Shown: in pieces, positions 34,260 to 46,060 of the stretch | Layout of the letters: the number at the start of each line of letters is the position of its first letter | How positions within the stretch are numbered: position 1 is the first letter of the stretch | Assembly (NCBI GenBank): GCA_031772625.1 | Contig: CM062804.1 | Location: 280,878,598 to 280,942,597 of the forward strand | Length of the DNA: 64,000 nt | Direction of reading: 5' to 3' | Source of the DNA: Pinus tabuliformis | Taxonomy: Eukaryota; Streptophyta; Pinopsida; Pinales; Pinaceae | The notes under the pieces: generated by a model | The model's input: the letters and a program-made list of their open reading frames with translations, nothing else | Told to the model about the DNA's origin: nothing | The model's database searches: none | Position numbers and translations under genes: made by a program

Positions 34260-35825
34260 TTTTGGAAATAATACTGAGAGGGCGGTGAATCAGTGTTAGA
34301 AAATCAATAACTTTTCATTTCCATAATCAGATTCATATACGCTACTTCAGTTAAGGTAACCTGTGTGTACACGCAATTGTGTTTAATGAAACTACCGTAT
34401 ATCCAACGAACTTATGATTTATTTAACTCATCATATGTTGATCTTTAATTAGTGCATCAGAACATCATTAACCATATAAACAATAACGAGGTGTAGTAAA
34501 AATAGAACAAATCATCACATATAAGAGACACACATGAACACCATGATATAAGGTGGAAACCCAATGCGGGACAAAAACCACCTGCTATTGTTTTCTTTAA
34601 TATAAGAAAAACCTATTTACAATATTGTACTCGCACAGACTCATACCACTATGTAGGAACCCACCTGCAGAAGGCTACAACCCTCTCTAGTTCTCTAGCT
34701 TCTACTAGAAGGGAGCTACAACCCCCTAGCTCTTGTACTAGCAAATATATTTACTAGTACGTAGGTGTCGACCTAAAGAAGGATACGACCTCCTATTTTC
34801 TTCCAGGGACCACATTTCATAAATTATCAAACTAGATCCATCAATAACATCATTCAATCATCAAATATATCTGCATCAACCAATCTCCTTTGCACTAGCC
34901 ACAACTGAATCAATAAATCACTTTGAAAACCTTTCAATTTGATCTTTTATAATGTTGTAACCAGAATACAATAATGAGAACCCAAGCCAAAACCCAGAAC
35001 ACTACAATAGCAAAAAAAATCAGCTAAAACATGTTTTATAAGGTATACTCTACTTCCATGTGTCGAACCTGCATGCATACACTCTTTTCTCAAGTGCAAA
35101 TCAAATTTTAGATGTATATGTTCTTTTGATATGAATAACTATCATGTATATGCACCTTGTCTAAAGTGAACCTACATATAGATCTATAAATGATTATTTA
35201 AACTTTACAACAATTTTATACTTCAGTTATACCCAGATCATCATATTTATAGACTACAACATGCACCAATTATTCAGAAAAATGATAAAACCACATAAAT
35301 ATACTACACTTCAAGCCTTAAGATCTTGACCCATCATTATATCTTATCCTTCATCAAGCAATAAGGTTCATCCTTTGTTAAGATCCAGCTATGCACCATT
35401 ACCCAATAACTAGATCTTGATTTTCCTCAAATATTCAATTCTTGAGTACTTTGCCTAATGATCTTCTCCTCCTTTTATAGTCTTAGGCATTACTCAATAC
35501 CATGGACTAAAACCACTTAGGACCAATACCTTGGACCAAATACCTGGGGTCAACACTTCGGACCAGATACCTTGGACCAATACCATGGACCAAAACATAG
35601 TTTTCCAATATGTACGCGCCTTTCCTTCTATGAAAGTGCGTGTGTACGTTATACGCTCCTTTTGGTTTGCTAACCCGCGTGTACACATGGCTTGGTCACT
35701 CGGGAACCTACGTATAGCTCTCTTTCTTCATTCTGTGAGTCTGAATTGCGCTCTATCATCTGAGTGAGTTGCCATCAAGGACAACACCTGTGTCATAGTG
35801 CCAAATCTGTGTCATAATACCAACA
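34260..35825 (-). repeat. 5' LTR of the gag-only element
   Basis: 1566 bases. The left edge has TTTTGG where the other LTR has TGTTGG, so one terminal base has mutated. It ends in CCAACA before the target duplication TTTAG. Confidence 0.9.
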
Positions 35826-35830
35826 TTTAG

Positions 35831-35950
35831 TCTTGTCATTTGACTTGGGTAGCTTTGTAAGTACATAAACAACTTCAGTGTCTGGTATCAAACAAATGTC
35901 TATGAATTTTCCCAGCACCTCATAAATTCCATTATATAAATTAGTAAATT
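35831..35950 (-). pseudogene. ParB/methyltransferase-like gene, N-terminal piece beyond the inserted element
   Basis: The minus strand reads G-I-Y-E-V-L-G-K-F-I-D-I-C, then V-V-Y-V-L-T-K-L-P-K-S-N-D, and at the target duplication joins in frame to Y-Q-L-S-L-S-L-Y-D at 29866. The join shows that the gag-only element inserted into an exon. The upstream start is not clear. The plus-strand DUF7869-like gene begins within about 100 bases, so the two genes are divergent with a very short gap. Confidence 0.5.
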
Positions 35951-35999
35951 ACAAAAAAAAATAGCTTATTATTAAGTAAGTAAGTAAAGAGTAACATTT

Positions 36000-38813
36000 T
36001 CCATGTAGTCCTAATCCTATGGACTATGAGAGTAGCACTGCCAATGCACATGAAGAATAATATCCAATAAACATAGAGTCAAAATTTCCATTTAGTCCTA
36101 ATTTTAAAGACTATGAGGGTAGCACTTAACAAGGAAAAATGAAGAATATCCTCCAAATCAGTATTTCAAAAGCAGAGTTGATCATAGTGAGGATAATATT
36201 CCTCATAATGATTATGAAAATTCTTATACAGATGATGATCCAATGATGGAGATGTTGCCAGCAAATATTGTATCAAGGAGTAGGAGCATACCTTTTCGTA
36301 TCAATCCAAGATGTTCTAGTTATAGAAGGGGTAGAGCAGAATATATGACAGGAAGAATTTCTATCAGTGCTCTCATTTCAAGTGAATGTTGTCAAAAATA
36401 TTGTTTGAAACATATGTATTTCAAGTTTGCATTGGAGGAAAGGAAGAGATATTTGTCAATGAATAAAAGCATGAAAAAAACATATTTAGTGGGGTAGATG
36501 CCATCTACATTGTTAGGTTATTATTATCATATTGGGTCTTTATTTATATGTAGAAAAGCTTTCAAAATGTTTCTTTCAATGGGTAATTTTCTTCTCTCAA
36601 GAATCCAAGAAAATTTGGAAAAGGGTCCCACATTTTATTCATAAGTACGTCATAAATGACAGTTTGGGCCATTATCAAATACTACAATGTCATGGATGAA
36701 AGAATTCTTTTCAAAGCATGGAGAGTGTATTCCAAATAGAGAGACAATACATATTCCATATAGTTTTTCAAGATGTGAAATATACAACTTCTACAAAGAA
36801 TATGCAGGAGGTGTTTTAGGACATGGTCGATTTATTACATATCAATATTTTGTGAGGATATGGAAGAAAGAATTCAACAATGTTCATATTCCTAAGAAGA
36901 TAAGGATTGGGATTTGTAGTACATGTGATTCTCTTAATCAAAAAGGGATAAATGTGAAGGGGAAGAACAAGTAAGCATTCATAGCATTAATTTTTAAAAT
37001 TGTATAGTCATCAACTATGAAAACGTATTTATTAATGACTTTCTTTTATGTTGTGTAGAATCCATTGTCAAATCCCTTCAAGAGCATCACGAACAACCAA
37101 CAAGTGAAAGGAAAAAGTTGTACAAGAATTGAAATAACTGTTATGATAATCCAAATAAATATTTGGATTTGATAATTGATGGTATGAACCAGAAGAAAAC
37201 ACTTCTACCACATTTTGTTCAGACACCCAAAAAATTACAAGAGGAAAATTTTATTCAGTATTATTTGGTTGGTTGTATGGTATTCAATGGGAAAATGTTT
37301 CCAAGGGTATACTTCACAGCTCCAAATATTCATAATGATGAAAATATTGAAATAACCGTAATTCATGATGTGCTTTCTCATTGGTCTGGTAATCTTCCTG
37401 AAGTTTTGTATCTACAATTGGACAACACTTGTCGTGAAAAAACAATCAATTTGTTTTTGGATATGTAATAATGCTTTTCGAATTGAGAATTTTCAGAAGG
37501 TAAAGGCTCATTTCCATCTTGTTGGGTACAGTCATGACCATGTTGATCAGATCTTCTGTCATTTTTCAGTCACATTGAGGAGGAAGGAAGTTGGGAGCTT
37601 GCCATCATTAATTGAATGTATTAATAAATCATACATGCTAGAGCCAATTTTTGATGTCTTGGAAGAAATTGTTGACATGCAAAGGTCTATTCTGGGATCG
37701 CGTTATGAGGAGAAATGCATTGAACAACTTAATGGCATTAACTTCCAACATTAATTTCGTATCAAAATAATTTATTGGAAAACACTAATATGGGGCAAGA
37801 ACTATTCAAGTACTATAGAATATGCATCATCATCAAGTTTGGCATTTTTGAAGTTCATTCTAGATCTTCCAATATTTGCATCTAATTTATTGTTATTATA
37901 ATCAGTTGTTGAAGTTCTTAATGCACGCAGGCATAATAGAGATATAAATTATTCTGATTACCTAGAAAAAATTCAAAAATGTATTAGGTATACATATGAG
38001 TACTTTGGTATTGTTAATTCAGTTTGGTGGGAGTATTTTTTTAATAATCAATGTGATATCATTTATAGAACAAGAAATGAAGATATACATTTGAAAACTC
38101 CATTTATTCGGCCACAAAATGTCTCAAATGAACATGAGGAAAGAAAAATTGTTGAACAACAACAATCTCAAGGTATTAATTCTTCACAGGTAGAGGAAAG
38201 AGAAATGTATATTGGTTCTAGAAGATCTCATTCACAACGTGAAGCCATGTGAAACCTTTATAGGGGTTCAGTACATGATATTAAGGAGGGTTGCATGATT
38301 GTAGTGCTATCAGATGGATATCCCAATGGATATCCATTCTAGGTTGCTAAGGTTATAAAGGTCGTTACATAAAATGAAGATGTTGCAGGTGTTGAAGTAC
38401 ATTGGTATGCCACAAAGACACACCCATTCAATGGTGTGTACAAGCTAGAGATGGTAGTTGATAAAAAAATTGTTGGAAAGGGAAAACAAAAGGGAATAAA
38501 TATAAATCGTCACTACACAGACCTCTTAAAATTGGAGGATGTTGAAATACTTGTTTATGATTTCAATTTAACAAAGAGAGTTACTCTTCGCTTTAAGATA
38601 ATAGAGATTCTAAAGAGGTTGTTACCAGAAGGAACAATGTTGAGATGGTATTCTGCTAAACCCAGTCGTAGATCAAGAATAATTTTGAAACCTGAAATGG
38701 TGGGCATGCATGTGGACTCTGATGCAGCACTAGTTGATGAAAGAAAATAATATGGAACATCTTCATCTGCATCCATTCGTTCATCTAAAGATGTGACTTT
38801 TGATGTTGTGTAA
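36000..38813 (+). pseudogene. DUF7869-like transposase-type protein gene
   Basis: The plus-strand pieces follow one another. There is a repeated N-terminal segment (about 36000-36130) and a Ser/Arg-rich part with S-E-C-C-Q-K-Y-C-L (36243-36497). At 36687-36972 comes a helical region with W-K-K-E-F-N and a C-S-T-C pair. At 37163-37754 is the core: L-I-I-D-G-M-N-Q-K-K-T, L-P-H-F, L-Q-L-D-N-T-C-R-E, and V-G-Y-S-H-D-H-V-D-Q-I-F. The DG, LDNT.RE and G(H/Y)(T/S)H(E/D)..DQ.F blocks are what I know from DUF7869 proteins of mosses and animals. At 38280-38750 a second module reads V-E-V-H-W-Y-A and L-K-L-E-D-V-E-I-L-V-Y-D-F. A possible intron lies at about 36971-37058 (GTAAGC...TGTGTAG). A shift near 37450 and stops near 38252 and 38342 mark decay. 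The Asp/His spacing suggests a DDE-like nuclease, but this is inference. Confidence 0.6.
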
Positions 38814-39500
38814 GAAAATATGAGTGATTTTGAATAATTGTCTAAAATTGTTTATATAACTTATGTTTGCATCATATCTTGAAATAAAAATTTTAATTTC
38901 CATATTGTGTTGAATTAAGTTATGAATCATTTTTTTGTTTGCTTGATTATATGTTTTATTATGATGAATTTTATTGTTTAGAATATCTACAATGCAACAA
39001 TAACTTAAAGATATAATTTATGTTTCATTCAATCTACAAGTATTAACATTTTGATTAATTTAGTCATGTAATGTGTTCACAATGTCATGGTTTAAATATG
39101 TTGAAAACTTAGAGTTTTTAATTCTATGGTTGAAAATTTTCCAAATTTTTTTTGTATCTTTAATGTTATGGTTGAAAACAATTATAATTTTAGCAATCTT
39201 TACTTTCATGCTATTCTATGTTTAACAACATGGATGAAAACTAATGGAAATTTACTGTGCTTAGGATCCCATATTTTATTTAATCGTCATTACCAAAAAA
39301 TTATGAAATTATACACGGAAAAGAAAAAAGTCATTCTACCAAAAACATTAGTGTATTTTTTTCCTCAAAAACAATTGTCTTCTACATAAAAAAATCGGTT
39401 TTACTGCCATTTTTTAAGTATGTTGAAAATTAACCCTAAAAAGCACATCATTCTAGTATACACACTTTTCATTTTTAGCATTGCTCTTCATGTCTTTTAG
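38814..39500. other. AT-rich spacer after the DUF7869-like gene
   Basis: No gene recognised. Repeated 'aatgttatggttgaaaa'-like phrases occur at about 39121-39180. Confidence 0.35.
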
Positions 39501-40510
39501 CAGTTTTTTTTTGCTAGAGTTGGTGCCAAAGTAACATCATTGGAGATGAGGTTATGATTTTTGATGATAACCTTAGGGTTGACTAGCTTTTCTCTGATAT
39601 AAAAGGGTACCTTCTCCTCCTTTTCCATTACCATTTGCACCTCCTCAACCCTTGTCTCGTCATGATTCAACCAAGATGCTGAAGCAACTAGCTACATGTC
39701 TCCCAATCTTGAATTGGGATCCCTATAATTCAGATCTGTCAAAGTGAAATTATGCATCTAGAATTCAACTAATGCTTCCCTATCTTCCATACTAGTTTGG
39801 TTGCAAAACTTAATCAACTACTTGTAGTCCTAAAAAGGCAGAGACCCATATTGTGATAGCGTTTTTTTTTGGAGCTGCAACAACTATTCTTTGAGGAAGA
39901 GAGCATCATATTTTGATGTTTTCCTGCATTGGAGGGCTTCCATAGAGAGACTATCCATGGTGGTAAGTTTTGTTTCTTTCTCCTGCAACCTCTCTCTAAA
40001 CCTTGTGTTTTCTTCCTATAGCTACTCCTTCATAATATACTCCCTTAATCTCAAATCACTTAATTCCTTACGCATTTGACTTTCTCCTCCATGAAACCAA
40101 AATCTTCCATGTTCTTATATTTGGTAATTTTAATCCACCTGTGGGTTCTTCCTCTCTCTATCTCCAGCACATAGAGGAGTGGGACTGCATATTTTTCAGG
40201 GATAATCCTTCCTCCTTCAAAAAATTTGTAGTAAGACCCCAAGCTAGGTTGTGGAACAGACTCTTAAAGCTCTTGCGAGTCCTATCCAACTGATTTTTAG
40301 GTGGTTTCTTCCTTTTTTAGCTCTTTTTTGTGCTCTTGTAGCTTCCCATATTCCACATGTAGTAGAATTTTCCCATCCTGTAGCAAACCATGTCTCTCTT
40401 GTAGATTATATTCTTCTCTTTTCTCAAAGACAATTTTGTCCTTCACTTCTTGAAGGTTATTGACCTAGTAGTGGGACTACCCATAGATGCTACATGTGAA
40501 TTAGTTTTGA
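39500..40510 (-). pseudogene. Decayed protein-coding region of unknown family
   Basis: The minus strand can be read from about 40500 to 39500 through several frames. It gives G-S-Y-Y-K-F-F-E-G-G-R-I-I-P-E-K-Y (40060-40242), a charged helical part with E-R-L-Q-E-K-E, then C-N-Q-T-S-M-E-D-R-E-A-L-V-E-F, and M-V-M-E-K-E-E-K-V-P-F. Reasonable amino-acid composition across shifts suggests a former gene, perhaps a retroelement gag, but I do not recognise the family. Confidence 0.3.
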
Positions 40511-42092
40511 TTCTAGGACGAGTGACCTCCTCAGTCTTTCCTTCAATAGGTCCTACAGTCCTATAAAGTTTTCTATCTAGCTACCAACAAAGTCTATGAT
40601 GATGTCACACCATATGTTTCGAGGGTCTTAACTCTAAATATATACCAAGTAATTGGGAACATTTGAAAGTTGAACCTAAACTAATGGAAAATATTTTAGA
40701 GATGATATATTTAATGTCCTATGTTTGTTACTAATTTATGGTTAAACAAAGTTGACATTTAGGTGGGAAGTGCTTCATATGTCTTTTCTAAAAGTTAGTA
40801 GTGCATCAATCTCTTATAGATGGGACCAACTTGATACTGATTGGGGTATCTAAGTCACTTCACTTGAAAGTGACCATGAAAACCTTCAATTTGGAGTTGC
40901 ACATGATAGGCATGGAGAGTGTCGATATAAGTTATATGGATGGAATTGATGAACCAAGGGAGGAGAAAGTAACGACCTTGGATACTTAAGAAAAAAATAA
41001 TAGTAATATAGAGAGAAATATAGAAGGTTGAAACTCTTTTCCTTCGAGAGCTATGGATGCGGATAACGATATCAAGTTCTTCCTTTGTGTGATATACCTA
41101 GAGTTGGTGTATAAGCCTATTGTTCAATATCAATATCATGCCTTTTGCTTTTGGTGTTTTCAACGAGACATGAACTCTTAGAAAGTGACATATTGTTAAT
41201 TATTAGGTGTCCATACAATAATTTTCCAAGAGTTTGTGAATTATTCACTTTCTTCTATTGAAATCATTTCCAATGGATTTGATACTAAGAGCAAAATAAA
41301 TACAAGAGCATCATGATCCATATTTGTTGAGAAATCATGCAAATGATTTAATCTTAGGTTCTTTAGTAATGGGATTGCAAAGAATGTGAACAGTCCACTA
41401 TAATTCATGTTATTTGGATCTAGTCCAAAAATATTTTTAGGTAAAAAAATTTCCCTGTTGGAAGAAGAAGTGGTGTTAGTCATGTACCTTTAATGATTTT
41501 CCTTTTTCATTTCACCATCATACATTCATGCACCTACCATATTATTGAACTTGCAACCCCAACATGGAGCCTGGATGATCCTATGCTCAAGCTAATGTCA
41601 AAACGAATATTCTCCAAATAATCCACACACATAATAGAATAATGTTCTATCTCACTAAATCATGTACAAGCATTCCATTTGGCCTTATATGAAATATTAA
41701 AGTGCTCCCTAGCCATCTGGAGAAAATCTCCTTATTAAACTCAAACATTGTGTTGAATTAGGAGATAATTCATGATATCTAATGGGAAGTGTTTTAATCA
41801 TGCTATATATAAAAGGGATGACATTATTATTGCAATACTTGGAGGCAAAGTACATAGGAAAGTAGTTTTGAAGGAAGCTAAGAGAATATGTGATAACACA
41901 ATAAATTTGGCAAGAATTGTGACTCTATCATAGGAAAAGCAAGGCTAAGTGTGATTAATTGCAAAGAATGTTTTGAAATTAATCACAGAAATGGAAGACA
42001 AGTTGTGTCTAAATATCATACCACAAATCAGATATCTCAGTTATGAGATTAAGATGCAGTGCAGTGAAAATAGATAGATAAAGATGAAAAGA
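40511..42092. other. Unassigned sequence
   Basis: No domain seen. A plus frame at 40801-40989 and a minus frame at 41241-41483 are short and match nothing I know. Confidence 0.3.
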
Positions 42093-42887
42093 TGTAACAG
42101 TCTAAAATTAAATATCTAATTATCTTTACTAATTAACATTAAATTTAAATTAGAGTGGCACTTACCTAGCCAAATAAACATGTAATTAATAAACTAAATT
42201 CAATAATGAATAGTGCTTACTTATGGTAGACGTAGGCATACCACAATAAGGTTTTCGGGGACGACTCTCCACCCAACCGTAGGCTTAATTATGTAAGGAT
42301 TTGCTACAACTGGCCACCCCCAAGCCCTCGATCATTGTACTACTGCCAGTGACTCCTATGTCTTAAAACACCATTCTCCCAAGAGAATGAAAGATAGAAT
42401 CTCGGAAAGATGGAATGCAGGAATGCCTCTCATCTTCCTCACCATCTATTAAATAGAACAAACATTAGAAGGGGAACCACATGCACACACTCCATGTGTC
42501 TACATGCAACTTTCTTTTGATTTTTTTAGCTTTCCTATTTTATTTCTTACTTTCCATTTGATTTTTAGCTTTTCTTGTTTTATTTCCTTCTTTTTGATAG
42601 TTTTCTTATTTTATTTCTATTTATTCTTATCTAGAGCTTTAGTATGGTTATTACTATTTTTATTTTTATTTATTTTCTTTGTATATATTTTTAATCTTAT
42701 TTATTATTTAACATTTATGATTTATTATTTTTATTATTTATTATTAAGTGATTTATTTATTATTTATATTATTAAATATTATTTTTGTATTATTTATTAT
42801 TTGCATTATTTATTATTTATTATTATATTATTATTTATTATTATATTATTATTTATTATTATTATTATTAAGGGGAGGGATATTACA
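42093..42887 (+). repeat. Possible solo LTR with an ATT-rich tail
   Basis: It begins TGTAACAGTC and ends GGGAGGGATATTACA, the TGTAAYA...TATTACA ends seen in many plant gypsy LTRs; the LTR beside 46867 has the mirrored end TGTAATAGTCCCTCCC. The flanks AAAGA and AAATA are only partly alike, so a target duplication is not proven. The stretch 42500-42870 is T/A-rich low-complexity sequence with repeated TTATTATT. Confidence 0.45.
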
Positions 42888-43400
42888 AAATATGCAGCGC
42901 AATTCATGGTAATATTGCACATGAAAATGTTATAGATCCTATCGACACTCTTGTCCCCTACATTACACTATAGTGGCAGTAAAGTAATAATAGTAGCTAC
43001 ATTTCAAACTACTATGAAGCCCTCCAATCTACTCACTCCTATGCACCAAAATGCTACCTCGGTGATCAATACATAAGCTTCAAATGCACAACCCCAGCTA
43101 GCGAATACTACAAATATTAGAAGTTGAAGAAACAAAATTGGTGTTAGAGTCAATGGGAAAGTTATACCTTTTAGAAATGACTTTCTCATCAATAAGTAGA
43201 GTTACAAATCCTTTTTGAGGAAATTGTAGCCAAGCTTCTTAGAGATGTTAATTCAAGGGTAAAATTCCCAGGGCCTTTTTCCAAGAGGAGTATGAGGATA
43301 TTCTTGCATATTGTTTAATAAACCTAATAAATTTGTTTTCAACTTGTTGGACTTATTAGGGACATAATAAAGACACCATAGAGCGATTTCTGATTTGTTC
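42888..43400. other. Unassigned sequence
   Basis: No gene or repeat recognised. Confidence 0.3.
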
Positions 43401-44870
43401 CATCCATTTCTACAGTCACTTGAATCTTTGGAAGTTGGAGAATATCAAACATAACATCACTTTTTTTTTTTCTTTCCTTCTATATCAAGTTTTTCATGTA
43501 AGAAATTATATTATTATAATGAAAAAATGGATTTTTAGATCAATATGTTTATACAAAACTATTCCACCTTTCCCACCTTTCGTTTATGCACACATGTGGG
43601 GCCTATTTCTGATTTTGTGAGGAATCCATCGCTTTACACTTATCTTAGTGAGCCTAAGTTAGATATTATTCAAACAATTATTGTTGCCAATGCAACAATA
43701 TTTACATCCCTATGGTCTAGGCAATGCAATCACCATATATCATTTGAAAAATTACCCATGTGATTGATGAGGACAATGATGAATCAAAACCTATGAAAGA
43801 AATTGAATAGGTAGAGACAAACTCTCATCATGTTGAAAAATTGACATCTAAAGATAAGTTAGAATGGTTTTTCATTCCACTTCTATGGGTTGAAGTTGTA
43901 AAAAAATGTGTACCTTCATCTCTACCTATGTTTATGAAATAGACATTCACAAGGCTTTTAACAATTGAACCTGATATGAGAAACTTGGGTGAAATGGTAG
44001 GGTTAGAATGAACATAAATAGATTTTAAAAAATATAATGTTTCTTTTGCATAGGACCATCAATTATTTCTTTCTCACATATGGTGCTACTTCATTAGGAT
44101 ATTGACATTATTGAATTAAAGATTATCCCCAGAAAGGAACATGAGTATGACAATAATCAAAGACAGTGCATTTTGGGTATATTATTATCCCAGTAAGATT
44201 TGTGTGATAAATTTGGTGCTTGGTTATAGTTTGAATGGACTAAAATACAATTGAGGCCACACATGACTCAATCCTACTACTTGGTCATCTATTCAGAGTT
44301 AAAGGGAAGATGTGGATAGAAACTACAAATGTCTTGGTTAGATAGATTATTGTTAGTGTTTCTTCATGCTTATGTAGAAATTCCACTAGAAAAGGATTTG
44401 AACTCCAATTTTATTACTACATATGTGATTATTTCTCACAATATAAAACATCCATTGAGAAAAATAGTTGGTAATTACTTGTCACCACCTTCGCTACAAA
44501 TGACATCAGCTATGACACATTTTCTAGAAACCATGTTGCTCTGTTAAACTCATTGATAGATAAGGAATTTTCAAGGAAAAAAAGTTTAATATTTTCATGA
44601 AAGGGCCAAACATCTAAACTAAGCCATTCACAGTAATTGAGGAAATTGAAGGGATTGTTAAAATCGGAAAATGTGTGCATATGTTATTTCATGATAGAGT
44701 TTGGTCATGTTTGTTAAGATATAAAAGTGGAGAAAGCACCTAGGACTCATTCAAATTCAAGGAGAACCAAGAAAAACCAAGGTTTTTTAACCTTCATGAG
44801 TGAATTAAGAAAACACTCATATGTTGAAGGAGAGATAATGCAGTGAATGACCCCACACATAACTTTCATT
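43401..44870 (+). pseudogene. Decayed plus-strand coding region of unknown family
   Basis: Fragments read S-L-Y-T-Y-L-S-E-P-K-L-D-I, I-F-T-S-L-W-S-R-Q-C-N-H-H (43545-43763), then G-L-K..., and at 44329-44547 S-W-L-D-R-L-L-L-V-F-L-H-A-Y. Stops and shifts separate them. They look like parts of one former protein, possibly a retroelement-derived ORF. No catalytic motif is seen. Confidence 0.3.
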
Positions 44871-45240
44871 TTATTATTTTCTTATAATTGTAAAAAGGCT
44901 AAATAATGTAAAAATAAATAATATTTATAATGGTCATAGTGTGGATATGAAAATTCATCTACGCACTTGTATGAATGTCTCCTAATGCCTCTAAAGGAGG
45001 GAATTTTAGCACATCATTTCATTTAGAATTTAAATAGTTGTGAGCACTTAGATAGCTTTGAGCACTCTTTCTATTGGTAGATTTGGTGAGGAAAAGTTCT
45101 TATGTTGAAGATGATATGAGCAACCAACCTTCCACTATTGGATTTTGATGGACTTGTTGTACATGTAATTGGATTTTGAATGTTATCAATGATAATATCT
45201 TCACTTTTGGCATCAATTCCCATGCCCTTTCATGGTGGTT

Positions 45241-46060
45241 TTAATGGCTATTAGACAATACTATCGTTTTTGAATTTTTTCTTACACATTGGGTATATGT
45301 TGATGAACTAATTTCTGCCTTATGGGTCCTATGTTTTCTTTGAATATTTTCTCTTTCATTCCACACTAACGTTGCTAACCAACTATGAACTAATTTTAAA
45401 TTAACCTCTAGTAATTTCTTATTTCTGTGTGTCTTAGATGGTTTTAGCTCACTCATTCTTTCTTGAGATATACACATTACTTTGTTGTGATATTCTTGTA
45501 CCTTGTTCTACAAGTTATCTTTTTTGGGTTGGTTTGGTTCTCATTCTTCAAGTATCATATTCTTTTACTCATATTTAGCATTTCTTCATTTGATAGCCAA
45601 GAGGAAAAAATGATGTTGTTATTCGAGCCAACATAATGGATAGGATTCTTATTCTGAACGATGATAGGAATTCTAAATAATTACATAAGTCTATTGGTGT
45701 ATTCATCAACAGTGAGCTTCCCCAATTAATGCTCGTGGAATTATTTGGCCTTGCTATCATAGTACATGTTATAAATGTACTTCATTCAAAAGTATTTATC
45801 GAACCTTCTCCATGACAAATATTTATCCCTGATGTATTTAACATTCTTGAAATCTTCGCGCCATATACCATCTTTCCCTTTCAAACTAAAAACAACTATT
45901 GCGGCCTTCATGTTCTCAGAATATTCATACACTCTAAATTGTTTCCTCATCCACAACATCCAATCCTTTGCCTCTTCAACATTATTTATCTCTCCACTGA
46001 AGTTGGGGAGGATTTTCATTCTTGAAATCCTCTAGCATTGAAGTCCTATTGATTCTCCTC
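45241..46060 (-). pseudogene. Ty3-gypsy gag remnant
   Basis: The 45786-46019 frame reads L-P-N-F-S-G-E-I-N-N-V-E-E-A, W-M-L-W-M-R-K-Q-F, and W-R-E-D-F-K-N-V, then S-W-R-R-F-D-K-Y-F. This is the retrotransposon gag pattern (PxFxG...A..W...M...F; W.....WRRF...F). Decayed continuation (K-L-T-V-D-E-Y-T-N-R-L) runs to about 45650. Further left the frame dissolves. The gene lies 0.8 kb inside a primer site at 46850, as expected for a minus-strand element. Gag would form the particle; the rest of this element (pol) is missing. Confidence 0.75.

Larger units (their letters stand above)
29872..35825 (-). mobile_element. Complete gag-only (TR-GAG-like) LTR retrotransposon
   Basis: 5954 bases with LTRs at 29872-31458 and 34260-35825 and a perfect five-base target duplication TTTAG (29867-29871 and 35826-35830). 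In element direction a tRNA-iMet primer site TTGGTATCAGAGC follows the 5' LTR. A polypurine tract CCAAAGGGAGAGAT precedes the 3' LTR start TGTTGGCATTATG. The 2.8-kb interior encodes only a copia-type Gag with zinc knuckles; protease, integrase and RT are absent. Gag-only elements with two LTRs are described as TR-GAG. The LTRs differ by roughly 10 percent over the first 150 bases by eye, so the insertion is old. It interrupts the ParB/methyltransferase-like gene. Confidence 0.9.

Noticed and set aside
26093..39500. Terminal inverted repeats bounding the ParB/DUF7869 gene pair
   Set aside because: T-rich blocks near 26310-26360 and 39505-39520 look alike but are in direct, not inverted, orientation and are low-complexity.
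42504..42935. 143-codon plus frame rich in Phe, Leu, Ile and Tyr
   Set aside because: It is a low-complexity T/A-rich tract read through; hydrophobic composition follows from base composition and does not indicate a membrane protein.
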